From assembly GCF_028331445.1 (NCBI RefSeq), contig NZ_JAQMHX010000008.1:1-64000 (forward strand): 64,000 nt of DNA, written 5' to 3'. Every line of letters begins with the position of its first letter. The stretch's first letter is position 1. Made by a program: the position numbers and the translations under genes. The notes below the pieces were generated by a model, which made no database searches, was not told the origin of the DNA, and saw only the letters and a program-made list of their open reading frames with translations. Positions 56,873 to 64,000 of this stretch are shown in pieces. The stretch is from Candidatus Phyllobacterium onerii (GTDB lineage Bacteria > Pseudomonadota > Alphaproteobacteria > Rhizobiales > Rhizobiaceae).

Positions 56873-58057
56873 CTACAACGATAAAAATCGCTCGGTGAGC
56901 CGGGCCCACATGGCGGCACCCGTGGTCAGGCTGTCGTCGTTGAAGTCGTATTTCGAGCTGTGCAGGATCGGCGAGTTCTCGCCATTGCCGAGGCGCAGGA
57001 AGCAGCCTGGCTTGTGTTCCAGGAAATAGGCGAAATCCTCGCTGCCCGGGATCATGGGGCACACGCCCACCTTGTCGTCGCCCACCAGTTCCTTGAGGAC
57101 ATCGGTGGCAAAGGCAGTTTCCTTCTCCGAGTTGATGACGACGGGGTACCCGCGCTGATAGTCGATCGAAACGCTGGCGCCATGCGCTTCGGCGATCGAC
57201 GTCGCGATGCCACGTACGCGCCGTTCGAGCATGTCACGGACCTCCGGCGAGAAGGACCGAATGCTGGCTACGATCTCGGCCGTTTCGGGAATCACATTCG
57301 ACGCCGTGCCGCCATGGATGGTTCCGACCGTCACGACCGCGGTCTCGATAGGATTTACGTTCCGGGATACGACCGTCTGCAGCGCCATGACCATGTTGGC
57401 CGCGACGACGATCGGGTCGACTGTCAAATGCGGGCGGGAGGCATGACCGCCCTTTCCGATAATGGTGATCGTCGCAGTGTCGGACGCGGCCATCAACGGA
57501 CCCGGCCGCATCAGGAAGGTGCCGGCAGGTGCGCCGGGATGATTATGCAAGCCGAAGATCGCGTCGCAGGGGAACCGCTCGAAAAGCCCGTCTTCGATCA
57601 TCGCCTGGGCGCCGCTGCCCTTTCCGGCTTCCTCGGCAGGCTGGAAGATCAGATTGACCGTACCATTGAAATGGCGGGTGCGCGCCAGATATTCGGCTGC
57701 GCCGAGCAACATTGTCGTGTGGCCGTCATGGCCGCATGCATGCATCTTTCCAGCGGTCGTGCTGGCATAAGGCAGGCCCGTCGCTTCCATAATGGGGAGG
57801 GCATCCATGTCCGCGCGAATGGCGATGCTGCGTCCGCCTGCGCCCTGCCGGAGCCGACCGACGACGCCAAGACCTCCGACATTGCGGATCACCTCGTAAC
57901 CCCAGCGTTCCAGGCGATCCGCGACGTAGGCGGCCGTTTCACGCTCCTCGAACGAGAGTTCCGGATGTGCGTGGAGATGCCTGCGCGTCTCGATGAGCTC
58001 GGCGGTCCGATCGTCGAAATCTGCAATGCGAGCGAACTCGTTTGAAGTTTGTGGCAT
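56873..58057 (-). CDS. M20-family amidohydrolase (hippurate hydrolase-like)
   Basis: 394 residues from the ATG at 58057 (GGAAGA ribosome site; a GTG at 58087 is possible). M20D metallopeptidase pattern: RRHLHAHPELSFEE, IRADMDALPI, MHACGHDGHTTMLLGAA (metal His and Asp), FQPAEEAGKGSGAQAMIEDG (metal Glu pair), the dimerisation domain GKGGHASRPHLTVDPI, and GSEDFAYF. Such enzymes cleave N-acyl amino acids or amino-acid conjugates. It closes the ABC-transporter operon, so the import substrate may be an N-acylated amino acid that this enzyme opens in the cytoplasm. Confidence 0.88.
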   Translation of the reverse strand: MPQTSNEFARIADFDDRTAELIETRRHLHAHPELSFEERETAAYVADRLERWGYEVIRNVGGLGVVGRLRQGAGGRSIAIRADMDALPIMEATGLPYASTTAGKMHACGHDGHTTMLLGAAEYLARTRHFNGTVNLIFQPAEEAGKGSGAQAMIEDGLFERFPCDAIFGLHNHPGAPAGTFLMRPGPLMAASDTATITIIGKGGHASRPHLTVDPIVVAANMVMALQTVVSRNVNPIETAVVTVGTIHGGTASNVIPETAEIVASIRSFSPEVRDMLERRVRGIATSIAEAHGASVSIDYQRGYPVVINSEKETAFATDVLKELVGDDKVGVCPMIPGSEDFAYFLEHKPGCFLRLGNGENSPILHSSKYDFNDDSLTTGAAMWARLTERFLSL

Positions 58058-58090
58058 GAGACTGTCTTCCGTGTTTTGTTCGGCCACCGG

Positions 58091-58850
<760 letters not shown>

Positions 58851-58864
<14 letters not shown>

Positions 58865-59765
58865 GGGCCGCTCCTACCATAGGCGTGGCGTTTTCTTTTG
58901 TCCTGTCCGCAGGCATCGAGCCACGATCGCCACGATTGTAATAGCGTTCGATGGCGCCCTGTCCGACATTGAGGATCGACGTGATGAACAAATACCAGAG
59001 CACGGCGACAAGCAGCATCGGGATGATTTCGAATGTCCGGTTGTAGATCGACTGAACCGAGTAGAGGAGATCGGCCATGGCGATGACGCTGACAAGCGAG
59101 GTCGCCTTGATCATGCTGATCAGCTGGTTGCCGGTCGGCGGCACGATGGACTTCATCGCCTGCGGAATGATGATGCGCCACAAAGCGCGCGCCCTGTTCA
59201 TGCCGAAGGCTTCCGCCGTCTCGGCCTGACCCTTGTCCACCGACAGCAGGCCGCCGCGAATGATCTCGGCCATATAGGCGGCCTCGTTCAGGGCCAGCCC
59301 GACAATGGCTGCGGTCAATGGCGTAATGAGGTCGTTCGTATCCCAACTCGCGATTCCGATGGAAATGCGTGGAAACAGCGTCGACATGTTGTACCAGAAG
59401 ATAAGCTGCACGAGCAGCGGTGTTCCGCGGAAGAACCAGATGAACAGGCTGGCCAGATATGACGCCAGCCTGTCGTTCGACATGCGTGCGATAGCGAGAA
59501 TGAGTCCAAGCACCACGCCGATGATCATCGCGACGACCGTCAGGCCGAGTGTCACCCACAGGCCCTGCATGACCGTCGGGTCGAACAGATACTGGGCTAC
59601 GACCGGCCAGCCGAAATTCGGATTGATCGCTACGATGTAGGCGAATCCGAGAGCGACTGCCAGGGTGAAGATCCAAAGGGCCAGGCGTGTTATGGGGAAC
59701 GGCACGTGCGCAAGTTTGACGTCGCGCAGCCCGTCGTCGGGTTGGATCGATGCGGAACTGGACAT
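58851..59765 (-). CDS. Polar amino-acid ABC transporter permease
   Basis: 304 residues. HisM/GlnP-type permease with a longer N-terminal part (about 60 residues) that includes an extra membrane segment ([23 protein letters not shown]). The core has [44 protein letters not shown], and the coupling loop [30 protein letters not shown]. The single gene suggests a homodimeric channel. It overlaps the ATPase gene and follows the binding-protein gene by six bases. Confidence 0.9.
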
Positions 59766-59771
59766 CGTCCT

Positions 59772-60644
59772 CTACTGCCCCTGGTTGATGCCGGGAGTGT
59801 CGATCAAATTTCTGTCGAGGCCCCACTTCTTCATGATCTGGGCGTAAGTGCCGTTCTTGATCAGGATCTTGAATGAGTCGAGCAGCACGCCGCCCAGAGG
59901 TGAGTCTTTCTTCACGACGGCGCCCTGATAAATGTCCTTGAACCCGTTGGCCTGGCCGACGGCGGCCAACTCGAGCTGACCGTTGGCCTGCTGAACGAAG
60001 TAGGTCAGCGGTGCCTGTGAGGAGAAGAACCCGTCGGAGCGTTTCGACCGAACTGCCAGGATCGAGCTCGGCTGGTCGGTAAAGGACTGAACCTCCACCG
60101 CCGGGTTACCCGCCGCCACGCATTTTTCCGATTGTTCCTTGATGACTTTTTCCGCAGAGCCGCCGGCCATCACTGCGATACGCTTGCCGCAAGACGCATC
60201 GAGCGACGTGATGCCCTTCGGGTTGCCCTTTTCCACGGCGAAGACGACATATTCGCGGGCCCAGTCGATGAAGTCATTGGCCTTCTGGCGGTCGGGATAG
60301 TCGCCCACCGGGCCCATGGCGAACTGGTAGCGGCCGGAATTGATGCCGCTGAGCAGGGCCGGAAGGCCGGCTACGGATGCATGGTCGATGGTGATCCCGA
60401 GCAATTCGCCGATGGCGATCGAGATATCGTTGGTCGCGCCGGTCAGTTCGGTTCCGGTAACGATTTCATAGGGAGGGAAGGAGCCATTATTGACGGCGAC
60501 CATCTTGCCCGCGTCGCGGATGTCCTGTGGCAGGCGCGCGCGCAACTCTTCATTTTGAGTCTGTTTCTGAATGTCCTGAGCCCATGCAGTAGTTGCGGCC
60601 AGAGCCGCAACCAGTGAGGCGAGAATGCGGATCGATTTCTTCAC
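59772..60644 (-). CDS. Polar amino-acid ABC transporter substrate-binding protein
   Basis: 290 residues with a signal peptide (SIRILASLVAALAATTAWAQ). It is a family-3 solute-binding protein: AGKMVAVNNGSFPPYEIV, GATNDISIAIGELLGITIDHASV, INSGRYQFAMGPVGDYPDRQKANDFIDW, and the hinge region GKRIAVMAGGSAEKV. The usual Arg-Asp pair that holds alpha-amino acids is not obvious, which fits a modified or N-acylated ligand. It lies 24 bases after the dihydroxyphthalate-decarboxylase-like gene. Confidence 0.85.
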   Translation of the reverse strand: MKKSIRILASLVAALAATTAWAQDIQKQTQNEELRARLPQDIRDAGKMVAVNNGSFPPYEIVTGTELTGATNDISIAIGELLGITIDHASVAGLPALLSGINSGRYQFAMGPVGDYPDRQKANDFIDWAREYVVFAVEKGNPKGITSLDASCGKRIAVMAGGSAEKVIKEQSEKCVAAGNPAVEVQSFTDQPSSILAVRSKRSDGFFSSQAPLTYFVQQANGQLELAAVGQANGFKDIYQGAVVKKDSPLGGVLLDSFKILIKNGTYAQIMKKWGLDRNLIDTPGINQGQ

Positions 60645-60668
60645 GGTACACTCCTCTGTGAAATTGAT

Positions 60669-61643
60669 TCAGGTGGCGTTTGCGCGGCGCGTGGCTTCGA
60701 ACGGAAAAAGCGAATGCGGCGTGAGGTCTGACTGGAGGATGCCCTGTTCGCGCAATTCGATAACGAAATCCTCGATCATTCTCAAATTCGCGTCCAGTCC
60801 GCTATCGTTCCACGTCGGCGGCAAGTCACGCGCCGAGCGCAGCAGCTCGTCGAACATCCATGGCGTCGTCTCGGCATATTTGCGTCGCTTCGAGGTCCAG
60901 AGCCGCTGACTTTCGTCGACAAGGCGGGTTAATTCGTCGGCTAGCCATGGATGATCATGGACCAGCTTTGTCTTGACCGCAATTATGTGCATGCCGGGCA
61001 CATATCCGACTTCATCGAAATAGGCCTTCTCGGCGGCTGCAAAATCCGGCAACAACTGGCGAAGCCCCGCTCCGTTCTCGAAATAGCCGTCGGGCATGAA
61101 GGGAGTGAAGATCGCATCGAGCTCGCCCTTTGCCAACAGTTCCAGCATGGGACGTTCACCGGGAGCCGCCTCGATCCTGCCGGGTTGGCCAAAGCCGTCG
61201 AGCCGATCGACAATAGGGTGGTTAGCCGTCAGGCGACCGGCGAACCAGAACGCGTCTTCGATACCGACGCCTTCCCTGCGCAGGGCAGCCCGCGTCCAGG
61301 TATTGCCGGAGTCGCGCCAGCCGGTAACGCCGATCCGCTTCCCGGCCAGATCGGACAGCCGGGTCATAGGGCTCTCTTCGGTGGTGATAATGCACCTGTG
61401 GCGGAAGCCGCGCATGATAAAGCAAGGAATGCCGACGATGGTTTCCGCGCCCTCGGCCATGGCGGAGGTATAGCGGCTGAAGGAAACTTCCGCGGCGTCA
61501 TAGGTCTCGCTCGAAGCAAGATCGGGGATCAATGTTCCGACGCGATCTACCTGTAGTTCGATCCGGTCCGACGGGACGTCGCCGAAAATCAGTGGAGTCA
61601 GATAGTCCCAATCGCGGGTGGCAATTTTTATGGGAACGCGCAT
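60669..61643 (-). CDS. PBP2-fold protein, 4,5-dihydroxyphthalate decarboxylase-like
   Basis: 324 residues from the ATG at 61643, with GAGGAAATCC directly before it; two earlier in-frame starts are less well placed. It has the periplasmic-binding-protein type II fold: a first strand IKIATRDWDYLTPLIFG, then LASSETYDAAEVSFSRYTSAM and GKRIGVTGWRDSGNTWTRAAL. It has no signal peptide, unlike transporter subunits. Proteins with this fold and no signal include 4,5-dihydroxyphthalate decarboxylase. It heads the operon with the amino-acid importer and M20 enzyme. An enzyme or a cytoplasmic ligand-binding protein are both possible. Confidence 0.7.
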   Translation of the reverse strand: MRVPIKIATRDWDYLTPLIFGDVPSDRIELQVDRVGTLIPDLASSETYDAAEVSFSRYTSAMAEGAETIVGIPCFIMRGFRHRCIITTEESPMTRLSDLAGKRIGVTGWRDSGNTWTRAALRREGVGIEDAFWFAGRLTANHPIVDRLDGFGQPGRIEAAPGERPMLELLAKGELDAIFTPFMPDGYFENGAGLRQLLPDFAAAEKAYFDEVGYVPGMHIIAVKTKLVHDHPWLADELTRLVDESQRLWTSKRRKYAETTPWMFDELLRSARDLPPTWNDSGLDANLRMIEDFVIELREQGILQSDLTPHSLFPFEATRRANAT

Positions 61644-61680
61644 GGATTTCCTCATTCCGGCGGTTTGACTAGACCTCCGT

Positions 61681-61728
61681 AAATGTTTATGTTCATGCAA
61701 TCAAATGTTATTATGACATTAAACATTT
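61681..61728. promoter_or_regulatory. Repeat cluster in the MocR divergent promoter
   Basis: AAATGTTTA (61681-61689) and AAATGTTAT (61703-61711) are near-direct repeats 22 bases apart, and TAAACATTT (61720-61728) is a perfect inverted copy of the first. MocR-type regulators bind paired direct repeats spaced by helical turns, often next to their own genes. The last copy is nine bases from the MocR start. Confidence 0.58.
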
Positions 61729-61737
61729 AAAGTTCAG

Positions 61738-63075
61738 ATGATGACGGATCAATTCGACGCCCAATGGTTTGCTCATCGTCTCGGCGATCGGACCTCGCGC
61801 GGCATCGCGCTTGAAACGGGCGCGATGATCCGCTCGGGACTTCTGCCGGTCGGAACCAAACTGCCGTCCGTACGCGATCTCGCCTTCACGCTGGGTATAA
61901 GTCCGGCGACGGTTTCCATCGCCTGGGCCGATCTGCGCCGCCACAAGATCATTGGGGGGAGAGGTAGGAACGGCGCCTGGGTGATGGGCGACAGATTTGC
62001 GCCTCGTCCGACGCGCCTTGTGAACATAGGCAACTACGTGCCGGACACCTTGGAACTCGCGACGGCGTCACCGGATAGGTCTTTGCTTCCGCCGCTGGAA
62101 GCTGCGCTGGTGCATGGAGCGAAAGCCGAAGCGCTCAACAGCTACGAAAGGGTTCGTATCCTGCCCGAGTTGGAAGAGGTGGTTCGCCCATCCTGGCCCT
62201 ATGATCCTGGTGCATTCCTGGCAACCAATGGAGGGTATAACGCCGTATACACCTTGCTGCATGCACTGGTGCCTGCAGGTTCGCCGGTTGCAATAGAAGA
62301 CCCGACGGCAATGCGGCTTCTGGATATCCTGGAGGATCTCGACGTTCCGATCATCCCGGTTGCATGCGACGGGCACGGACCGCTTCCGGACGCGCTCAGG
62401 GAAGCGTTGAAGGAAAAACCGGTGGCGTTTCTTTTCCAGCCCAGGGTGCATTCCGTCACCGGCTCCTCCATGACGGCGGAAAGGCTTGAAGCGCTGGGCG
62501 ACGTGCTCAAGGAGTCCGAAACGCTCATCATAGAAGACGATGGTGTCGGCGATATTTCAGAGGCGGCCCGGCAGTCATTGGGTCGGCGTTTTCCGGACCG
62601 TGTCATCCATATCCTTTCCTATTCGAAAACGCTCGGGCCCGATCTGAGGTTGGCTGTGTTGTCGAGTTCAGCGCGTATAGTCGAACAGATTCAATCGTAT
62701 CGAAGCTTCAGCGCAGGCTGGACGAGCAGGATTTTGCAGGCAGCAGCATCCTGGCTTCTTCAAGACCCATCGACGGATGAAATCATCCGTCGGGCCAGGA
62801 CGATATATCGGGAGCGCCGGCAAGTATTTGCCTCGGAATTGCTCCGGCGTGACATAAGAATTGCTACTGGAGACGGGTTGAGCGTGCTCGTCCCAGTCAT
62901 GTCGGAGAACTTTGCCTTGATAACCCTGGCGTCCCGCGGCATCGCCGTTCATCCAGGCTCAAAATTCTCCATGAAGCCCATCAATTTCATACGCGTCGCC
63001 ACCAGTGTCCTTCAATTGCCCGACGTCGAAAGGGTCGCCGCCGCGATCGAGGTTGCGGCCGCTGTACCCAGATGA
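61738..63075 (+). CDS. MocR-type GntR/aminotransferase-fold regulator
   Basis: 445 residues (tandem ATG at 61738 and 61741). The N-terminal winged helix (ALETGAMIRSGLLPVGTKLPSVRDLAFTLGISPATVSIAWADLRRHK) is followed by a type I PLP aminotransferase domain from about 110: ATNGGYNAVYTLLHALVPAGSPVAIEDPT, and the Schiff-base Lys in LSYSKTLGPDLRLA. MocR proteins use PLP to sense an amino compound and control an adjacent gene. It diverges from the importer/amidohydrolase operon, which it very likely regulates. The segment before the Lys is otherwise normal. Confidence 0.88.
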   Translation: MMTDQFDAQWFAHRLGDRTSRGIALETGAMIRSGLLPVGTKLPSVRDLAFTLGISPATVSIAWADLRRHKIIGGRGRNGAWVMGDRFAPRPTRLVNIGNYVPDTLELATASPDRSLLPPLEAALVHGAKAEALNSYERVRILPELEEVVRPSWPYDPGAFLATNGGYNAVYTLLHALVPAGSPVAIEDPTAMRLLDILEDLDVPIIPVACDGHGPLPDALREALKEKPVAFLFQPRVHSVTGSSMTAERLEALGDVLKESETLIIEDDGVGDISEAARQSLGRRFPDRVIHILSYSKTLGPDLRLAVLSSSARIVEQIQSYRSFSAGWTSRILQAAASWLLQDPSTDEIIRRARTIYRERRQVFASELLRRDIRIATGDGLSVLVPVMSENFALITLASRGIAVHPGSKFSMKPINFIRVATSVLQLPDVERVAAAIEVAAAVPR

Positions 63076-63100
63076 GCATCCGGGGCGCTTTGCTTCATGC

Positions 63101-63125
63101 AAAAACGGCCTGAGAGATCAGGCCG
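63101..63125. terminator. Shared terminator of mocR and porin genes
   Basis: CGGCCTGA (63106-63113) pairs with TCAGGCCG (63118-63125), loop GAGA. The run AAAAA at 63101-63105 gives TTTTT after the stem on the minus strand, so it terminates the porin transcript well. On the plus strand only CTTTC follows. Confidence 0.78.
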
Positions 63126-63158
63126 CTTTCATGTCTTCAAATGGGGGCCTGCGAGGGT

Positions 63159-64000
63159 TCAGAAATTCCTCTGGAAGCGGATTGTGCCACCGAAAGCATC
63201 GTCATCGGCGCCATTGGCAACCGAGAAGGCTTCGCGAGCGCCGTCGAACTTGGTGTAGTTGAGCTCCGGTGTGATTACGAACCCGGGAACCAGTTCGTAT
63301 TCGACGTTAAGTGCAAAGGCGTAGGTGCCTTCGTCTTCCCATGCCGCCTGGCCATTGAGAGTTGCCTTTTCGGCGACCTTTGCGGTGAAGCCACCCCACG
63401 CAGCCCAATCGCCTTCCCATGTCCCAAACCAGTTGCGGTTGAATTGATCGACATCGCCTGTCGCGGGATCGAAGTCATTGTCATAGCCGGACTGATAGCC
63501 GCCCATGAGGAAGACCGAGAACTTGTCGTTGATTGTCAGGTCCAGCCGGAGTTTGCCGGCAAATTCCTCGACATTCGAGTCGTAGCCGACGACGCCGGAA
63601 ACACCGCCCCAGTCTTTCTCGAGTTTTGCACCGGCGAGAACGTGAGGCATATAGTCCTCGATGACATATTGTCCGCCAAGGCCGGTAACATCATCCTGGC
63701 CTTGTTCAGCGCCGATCATGGCCGAGAAGCCGTTGCCGCCTGTAAAGGTATAGCTGACCTGATTGCTCTGGCCGGACTGATAGTTGATCACATCGTCATT
63801 GAGGATATTGCCGGCGTAGCCGACGAATGATCCGAAAAGTTCATCAGCTGTACCGATGCGGAAGCCGCCGAGTTCGATCCAGGCTTGTGGGAGTGTACCA
63901 CCGGTGGAGACGCCATTCTCATACTCAAGGCGGGTCTCGGCATAGGAGCGTAATGTGCCCAGTTCGGTTTCGGAGCGGGCGTCGAAGCGAACCTCTGCAC
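63159..64000 (-). CDS. Omp2b-type alphaproteobacterial porin, 5' end outside the window
   Basis: The reading frame stays open from the stop at 63159 to the right edge, so at least 280 residues of the C-terminal part are present and the start lies beyond 64000. The barrel strands are clear: LEYENGVSTGGT, AWIELGGFRIGTADELFGSF, NYQSGQSNQVSYTF, SAMIGAEQGQDD, YQSGYDNDFDPATGDVDQFNRNW and a final strand ending FQRNF. The LGGFRIGTADELF and NYQSGQSNQVSYTFTGG segments are typical of the porin family of Brucella and Phyllobacterium (Omp2a/Omp2b). It forms trimeric diffusion channels. The terminal Phe fits outer-membrane insertion. A short frame on the other reading phase at 63788-64000 is a shadow. Confidence 0.9.
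   Translation of the reverse strand, partial: AEVRFDARSETELGTLRSYAETRLEYENGVSTGGTLPQAWIELGGFRIGTADELFGSFVGYAGNILNDDVINYQSGQSNQVSYTFTGGNGFSAMIGAEQGQDDVTGLGGQYVIEDYMPHVLAGAKLEKDWGGVSGVVGYDSNVEEFAGKLRLDLTINDKFSVFLMGGYQSGYDNDFDPATGDVDQFNRNWFGTWEGDWAAWGGFTAKVAEKATLNGQAAWEDEGTYAFALNVEYELVPGFVITPELNYTKFDGAREAFSVANGADDDAFGGTIRFQRNF

Noticed and set aside
56960-58045. A 361-codon plus-strand frame opposite the M20 amidohydrolase gene
   Set aside because: The minus strand carries all metal-site motifs; the antisense frame is low-complexity in Arg, Asp and Gly.

Overview
The window looks like chromosome or chromid DNA of an alphaproteobacterium of the order Hyphomicrobiales (Rhizobiales), probably close to Phyllobacteriaceae, Brucellaceae or Rhizobiaceae. 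The reasons are an Omp2b-type porin cut by the right edge, a vicibactin-like (vbs) siderophore locus, RirA-type iron boxes (TGA-N9-TCA), a PvdS/RpoI-type ECF sigma factor, a DUF930 protein and a secreted GH16/RTX glycanase. The DNA is GC-rich by eye and densely coding. I see no rRNA, tRNA, insertion sequence, prophage or CRISPR array. The genus is an inference.

Layout. 0-6 kb: small secreted proteins, an alpha/beta hydrolase, a divergent CDP-alcohol phosphatidyltransferase, and two Tat-exported epoxide-hydrolase-like enzymes followed by an Ohr peroxidase homologue that lacks its second catalytic cysteine. 6-10.5 kb: a two-component system divergent from a CcdA-thioredoxin (DipZ-like) protein, a small exported protein and MsrA, with a 55-nt near-perfect palindrome in the shared promoter region.

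10.5-28.2 kb is a complete hydroxamate siderophore island. It holds an IroE-like esterase and a phosphopantetheinyl transferase (vbsP), convergent with an MbtH-NRPS-hydroxylase operon (vbsGSO). That operon diverges from an acyltransferase-MATE exporter-PLP enzyme operon (vbsADL). fhuACDB-type uptake genes follow, then rpoI on the opposite strand. Four TGA-N9-TCA boxes lie upstream of the esterase, the receptor (two) and rpoI. Both arms of the vbsG-vbsA intergenic region carry a TAAAT-N16-CGT promoter of the PvdS type. This suggests a cascade in which iron acts through RirA on rpoI, and RpoI drives biosynthesis and export.

28.4-35 kb: an O6-alkylguanine methyltransferase, a Fae-like protein without the catalytic histidine, a TerC-family membrane protein, a DUF930 protein, an unusual class III cyclase, and a second two-component system related to the first. 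35-39.5 kb: a periplasmic aldehyde oxidoreductase (paoABC) preceded and followed by small unrecognised genes. 39.5-50.2 kb: a GH16/RTX glycanase, then a sugar-acid locus. The locus has kdgD and a GntR-family regulator facing an Opp/Dpp-type ABC importer with a mannonate dehydratase and an IolB-family isomerase.

50.3-53.9 kb: an EmrAB-type efflux pair divergent from a TetR regulator, with a perfect 12-bp inverted repeat next to the TetR start. 54-56.8 kb: a tandem DUF427 protein and a MOSC-reductase-ferredoxin fusion. 56.9-63.1 kb: a polar amino-acid ABC importer with an M20 amidohydrolase and a dihydroxyphthalate-decarboxylase-like protein, divergent from a MocR regulator. The window ends inside the porin gene.
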